Virus record (IMG/VR): IMGVR_UViG_3300010885_008855
Coordinates: 1 to 26,779 of that record
Length of the DNA: 26,779 bases
Strand: one strand, 5' to 3'
Origin: a virus
Positions 24,296 through 26,779 of the stretch are shown here, piece by piece. Positions within the stretch are counted from its first letter, which is position 1. The number at the start of each line of letters is the position of its first letter. The notes below the pieces were generated by a model, which searched no databases, had not been told where the DNA came from, and saw only the letters and a list, made by a program, of their open reading frames with translations. A program made the position numbers and the translations under genes.

Positions 24296-24748
24296 ATGAA
24301 CGGCAAAGCAATCAAAACCGCTTTGAGCGGTATCACGCAGGAAACAATGACCAATGGCACAATGGGCGAATTATGGGACAACTTGCCCGACTTTATCCGT
24401 GGCACTGATTGGGTGGGTGAGATTGTAGATATGGCTTACACCGCCTCCGATTGGCTAACGGATGATAAAGAGTACACGGAGGACAAGGTTCAAGACCTAT
24501 CCAATGACCTAGCAAATGTTGAAGTACAGCATTACTACGCGACAATTAACAAGCGCGTTCAATCTCTTAGCCTTTGGGCATATCCTGAATTAGATGATGA
24601 AGTGGCAGAACTGTTCAATGGTGATGTTAACCCTTCACTAACGGACTTGAACTCTCACTACCTTTACTGCGCTATGCGCGGACTTGCTTATCAAGTCCTT
24701 ACCTATGCTTACAACAAGGCAGAGGAACTAGAGGAGGCGAACGCATAA
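24296..24748 (+). CDS. Acidic unknown protein, 150 aa
   Basis: A 150-residue helical, acidic protein from MNGKAIKTALSGITQETM; Trp-rich first third (ELWDNLPDFIRGTDWVGEIV), then TASDWLTDDKEYTEDKVQDL and a C-terminal helix (LAYQVLTYAYNKAEELEEAN). GGAAGGG lies about ten bases before this ATG; the longer upstream reading frame crosses leader unit 3 and is rejected. The stop overlaps the next ATG (TAATG). No family recognised. Acidic host-directed inhibitors or DNA mimics are common in early phage blocks, but that is only a possibility here. Confidence 0.7.
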   Translation: MNGKAIKTALSGITQETMTNGTMGELWDNLPDFIRGTDWVGEIVDMAYTASDWLTDDKEYTEDKVQDLSNDLANVEVQHYYATINKRVQSLSLWAYPELDDEVAELFNGDVNPSLTDLNSHYLYCAMRGLAYQVLTYAYNKAEELEEANA

Positions 24749-25041
24749 TGAACCTATTGGAGAAACTAACGGAAGCTGAAGCGATAGCGTGGGACACCTG
24801 CCACAAAATCTATATTCTTATGGACGAAGAAGAAGTAGAAAAGATGGTGGAATATGGCTATGAAGATGACATGGTAAAAGCTGGCGATCTAACGCCTAAT
24901 GAAATGCTAGAGATCATTAAAGATTGGTACGCCAATTCATGCGGGCTTAGATTTATTCAAGAAGTCTGGTCGGTTGAAGATGGTTTAGGGTCTGGCTTTA
25001 ATAATCTAATTGAACAAGGAGAGGAATGGGTGTACGCATAA
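24748..25041 (+). CDS. Acidic unknown protein, 97 aa
   Basis: MNLLEKLTEAEAIAWDTCHK, then IYILMDEEEVEKMVEYGYED and the second half DLTPNEMLEIIKDWYANSCG, ending GEEWVYA. Two Cys; strongly acidic; helical. The CHKIYxxMDEEEVxxMxEYGY pattern is one I recall from small actinobacteriophage genes of unknown function. It is coupled on both sides, TAATG upstream and TAATG or a longer overlap downstream. Cytoplasmic; partner unknown. Confidence 0.72.
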   Translation: MNLLEKLTEAEAIAWDTCHKIYILMDEEEVEKMVEYGYEDDMVKAGDLTPNEMLEIIKDWYANSCGLRFIQEVWSVEDGLGSGFNNLIEQGEEWVYA

Positions 25042-25487
25042 TGAGCACACTTGAAAAAATAGAGGTAGAGATCAGCAGTAATTGTAACTGTCGCTACTGC
25101 GACGCATGCGGATTAGGCGGGGAAGATGTAGCCTGCCCAGAGTGCGCTAATGAAACACGCTTCATGGAGTACTGCGACGGCGCATGCTATGAGTACAAGA
25201 TACAAGACCTAGAGGAATACCTTATTCCTGCTTACATGTCAGCCAATGGCGAGCCAGACTATCTACGGATAGAGGGTAAACGTATGGGATGGCAGGCAAG
25301 ATCGGGATACAAGGTAATCAAGGCTACACATAAGGAATTATGGGACAGCCTTACGCTCTCTGGCGATTGGACTCTCTGCTACGTGCTAGAGGGTAACTCA
25401 CTTACTGTTACACGCTACTCACACGACGAGCCTACGGGCGCAAGCTTTACTATCAAGCCAGACAAGGGAGAGGACATGGAAGAATGA
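25026..25487 (+). CDS. Cys-rich zinc-binding unknown protein, 153 aa
   Basis: A 153-residue protein. Residues about 20-60 hold many Cys (NCNCRYCDACG, VACPECANE, YCDGACYEYK), enough for two or three zinc sites. The rest is beta-rich with WQARSGYKVIKATHKELW, LSGDWTLCYVLEGNSLTVTR and a Lys/Glu tail. Two starts compete: ATG 25026 has AAGGAGAGG at ideal distance, while ATG 25041 makes the TAATG overlap usual in this block; I chose 25026 for its ribosome site. Function unknown. Confidence 0.7.
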   Translation: MGVRIMSTLEKIEVEISSNCNCRYCDACGLGGEDVACPECANETRFMEYCDGACYEYKIQDLEEYLIPAYMSANGEPDYLRIEGKRMGWQARSGYKVIKATHKELWDSLTLSGDWTLCYVLEGNSLTVTRYSHDEPTGASFTIKPDKGEDMEE

Positions 25488-25654
25488 GTGATTACAAGGA
25501 CTACAGAGTGTCAGTTACTTATGACGGGGGAATAAGTATCTCCGCCATAGATGAAGCAGAAGCGGAACAGATCGCCCGTGACATAATGCTAGAAGAAACT
25601 AATCCAGACATGGCTAAATACTTAACCTATACAGTAGAAAGGATAACAGAATGA
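25484..25654 (+). CDS. 56-aa small alpha/beta protein, paralogue family member 1
   Basis: MSDYKDYRVSVTYDGGISIS, then AIDEAEAEQIARDIMLEET and AKYLTYTVERITE. The pattern is a beta hairpin (YRVSVTYDGGISISA), an acidic helix (DEAEAEQIARDI) and a closing strand (YLTYTVERI). The same layout returns in the genes at 26367 and 26530. ATGA overlaps on both sides. The YxVxVxYxxxIxIxAxDExEAExxA pattern is common in short phage and plasmid proteins; function unknown. Confidence 0.68.
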   Translation: MSDYKDYRVSVTYDGGISISAIDEAEAEQIARDIMLEETNPDMAKYLTYTVERITE

Positions 25655-25872
25655 ACGAGATCAAGGTATTAGACGTAAGCTCTGAAGCAGTAGAAACAAA
25701 GTTTACTATTGAACTAGAGTATGAGGGAGAAAAGTACACAGTAAACCTTTATTCTTCTGACCATAACTCATACACGGAATGGTATAAGGGGTTTGAGGGT
25801 ATCTCATACCCTGATTGGGCTGAAGATCTAGACGTATGGGAACTATACAGCGAGAATGAGGGGAAAGAATGA
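25651..25872 (+). CDS. Acidic unknown protein, 73 aa
   Basis: MNEIKVLDVSSEAVETKFTI, then EYEGEKYTVNLYSSDHNSYT and a Trp/Tyr-rich acidic end (WYKGFEGISYPDWAEDLD). The likely fold is a three-stranded sheet followed by an acidic tail. Both ends overlap neighbouring genes by four bases (ATGA). No Cys. Net strongly negative, as with its neighbours; a protein-binding inhibitor is conceivable, but there is no motif to name. Confidence 0.7.
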   Translation: MNEIKVLDVSSEAVETKFTIELEYEGEKYTVNLYSSDHNSYTEWYKGFEGISYPDWAEDLDVWELYSENEGKE

Positions 25873-26033
25873 GCAGGGATAAAGAGCTGTTAATTTTAGA
25901 CGCCGCGCTGACCAGCCTCTTAGATAATTTCATGTATCAGCCAGAAGATTTTGCCGATCTGGACTTTACAGAAGCAGACATACGGGACATGATTGTCAAT
26001 TTATTTCATGTCCAGATGAGGGAGCGTGTCTAG
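25869..26033 (+). CDS. 54-aa acidic helical protein
   Basis: MSRDKELLILDAALTSLLDN, then FMYQPEDFADLDFTEADIRD and NLFHVQMRERV. Two to three amphipathic helices and a central acidic loop. The ATG overlaps the stop of the previous gene (ATGA), and its own TAG is overlapped by a GTG start (TAGTG). GGGGAAAG in the preceding coding end acts as ribosome site. Function unknown; family not recognised. Confidence 0.65.
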   Translation: MSRDKELLILDAALTSLLDNFMYQPEDFADLDFTEADIRDMIVNLFHVQMRERV

Positions 26034-26161
26034 TGGACGCTAACAAAACATGCCTAGAGTGTGGCTATAAATTAGATGACGGCTACACACCAGAAGAAAA
26101 TCTATGCGGAGCGTGCTACAACATAGAAAACAACATAGACCAAGAAGGGGCAATAGTATGA
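26033..26161 (+). CDS. 42-aa zinc-ribbon micro-protein (GTG start)
   Basis: Reads MDANKTCLECGYKLDDGYTP from GTG, then ENLCGACYNIENNID. Cys7, Cys10, Cys25 and Cys28 give a full CxxC...CxxC zinc ribbon. The GTG shares its first base with the TAG of the previous gene (TAGTG), with GAGGGAG in the preceding codons as ribosome site. The stop overlaps the next ATG by four bases. Likely an adaptor or nucleic-acid-binding micro-protein; function unknown. Confidence 0.65.
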   Translation: MDANKTCLECGYKLDDGYTPEENLCGACYNIENNIDQEGAIV

Positions 26162-26370
26162 ATGAGGGTAGACTCGCCTATTGGAAGGCTAAATCTAAGC
26201 TCTGTGAAAAATTATTCTATGAGCAATTACCGGACAAAGAAAAGCAAGATGAAGCAGTAGAAAATCTTGCCCGCTTTATCCACGCGAACAGAGAGATAGA
26301 TAGGCTCACCAATGGGGTGGACTTTGATTGGCTATACAACACTAACAAAACAGAAGGGGCAGGGCAATGA
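26158..26370 (+). CDS. 70-aa charged helical protein
   Basis: MNEGRLAYWKAKSKLCEKLF, then PDKEKQDEAVENLARFIHAN and NGVDFDWLYNTNKTEGAGQ. Mostly helical with mixed charge; one Cys. AAGAAGGGG in the preceding gene serves as ribosome site, and the ATGA overlap shows coupling. A longer in-frame ATG upstream runs across the zinc-ribbon gene and is not favoured. No family recognised. Confidence 0.67.
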   Translation: MNEGRLAYWKAKSKLCEKLFYEQLPDKEKQDEAVENLARFIHANREIDRLTNGVDFDWLYNTNKTEGAGQ

Positions 26371-26525
26371 AAGAATATATTATGACAGTATCTATTGAAT
26401 ACGGCACCAACATAGAAGCAGAGTCACAGGAAGAGGCTCGCGAAAAGGCACGCCTTTATATTGCCGAGTATTACGCGGGTTGGCTTTCTGATATGGCAGA
26501 TATAACAGTAGAGAATGAGGACTAA
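26367..26525 (+). CDS. 52-aa small alpha/beta protein, paralogue family member 2
   Basis: MKEYIMTVSIEYGTNIEAES, then QEEAREKARLYIAEYYAGWL and DITVENED. The strand pair (IMTVSIEYGTNIEAES), acidic-basic helix (QEEAREKARLY) and closing strand (ADITVEN) match the layout of the 56- and 60-residue genes. GGGGCAGGG precedes ATG; the start overlaps the previous stop (ATGA). Function unknown. Confidence 0.66.
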   Translation: MKEYIMTVSIEYGTNIEAESQEEAREKARLYIAEYYAGWLSDMADITVENED

Positions 26526-26529
26526 TTAA

Positions 26530-26712
26530 ATGAACGATTACAACGTACAATTTATGATGGACTACTTTGTCGTATCAACAGTAATTTCTGCTGATGATGA
26601 GGAGCAAGCGGAAAGATTAGCTGAAGCATGGCTAAGCGAGAATGGTTTAGAGATAAATAAGTTCAAGGTGCTAGACATAACAATAGAGAAGCAAGGAGAA
26701 TGGGCGGCATGA
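26530..26712 (+). CDS. 60-aa small alpha/beta protein, paralogue family member 3
   Basis: MNDYNVQFMMDYFVVSTVIS, then ADDEEQAERLAEAWLSENGL and KVLDITIEKQGEWAA. Strand pair (YNVQFMMDYFVVSTVISA), helix (DDEEQAERLAEAWL) and closing strand (KVLDITIEK) as in members 1 and 2, with ADDEEQAE aligning to AIDEAEAEQ of member 1. Only four bases separate it from member 2. Its stop overlaps the next ATG. Function unknown. Confidence 0.68.
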   Translation: MNDYNVQFMMDYFVVSTVISADDEEQAERLAEAWLSENGLEINKFKVLDITIEKQGEWAA

Positions 26713-26779
26713 CACAGACACTCACAGAAAAACTAGGAGAGCGAGCTACTGACGCGCTCCATGAAGCCATACGCATAGC
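26709..26779 (+). CDS. Partial gene running off the right edge
   Basis: The first 23 codons are visible: MTQTLTEKLGERATDALHEA and IRI, continuing past the edge. ATG overlaps the previous stop as ATGA, and the preceding GCAAGGAG is a good ribosome site, so the frame is credible. Helical and charged; too little to name a family. Confidence 0.55.
   Translation, partial: MTQTLTEKLGERATDALHEAIRI

Overview
The window reads as part of a tailed double-stranded DNA phage genome, most likely a lytic-type or metagenome-derived phage of an actinobacterium (inference). The grounds are an HK97-fold capsid protein of the N4-gp56 type, a terminase and portal pair, and small zinc-knuckle and ArdC-like genes of the kind common in actinobacteriophages. 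One gene also appears to be leaderless, placed just after a consensus extended -10 box. GC content is moderate, which would suit low-GC freshwater actinobacteria, but nothing here proves the host. I see no integrase, repressor, tRNA, rRNA, CRISPR array or insertion sequence. Both edges cut through genes.

Positions 1-21737 are one long minus-strand virion module, read from right to left. The order is terminase large subunit with a fused N-terminal HTH, portal, three small proteins, a 1544-residue internal or ejection-type protein, two further putative internal proteins, scaffold and major capsid protein. After a hairpin come two small head or tail completion proteins, a collagen-like fibre, a small beta protein, two tandem glycine-rich fibre paralogues, a 48-residue zinc protein, a glycosyltransferase, a zinc-ribbon protein, two Lys/Ala-rich micro-proteins and a 38-residue zinc protein. 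A 93-residue protein, a putative neck protein and two more tail proteins finish the module, the last cut by the left edge. Most junctions are stop-start overlaps (TAATG, ATGA, GTGA, TTGA), so translation is probably coupled. No tube, sheath or classical tape-measure gene is recognisable, which favours a short-tailed particle (inference).

Positions 21738-22486 form the divergent intergenic region. It is rich in hairpins and carries a good sigma-70-like promoter firing rightwards.

Positions 22487-26779 are a plus-strand early-type block of eighteen tiny genes (36-171 residues), again mostly overlapping by 1-4 bases. It falls into three transcription or translation units, each preceded by a 74-82 base leader with the same layout: ATTGAC, a hairpin, GGAAGG, then the start codon. 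The first two units (to about 24.2 kb) are rich in GGCC, CCGG and CTAG. They encode zinc-knuckle proteins, a stand-alone ArdC N-terminal domain, a 171-residue actinobacterial-type unknown and a membrane protein. The third unit (24.3 kb onward) contains no GGCC at all and encodes acidic micro-proteins, three of which look like paralogues. This block is the likely host-takeover or anti-defence region and holds the least explained genes.
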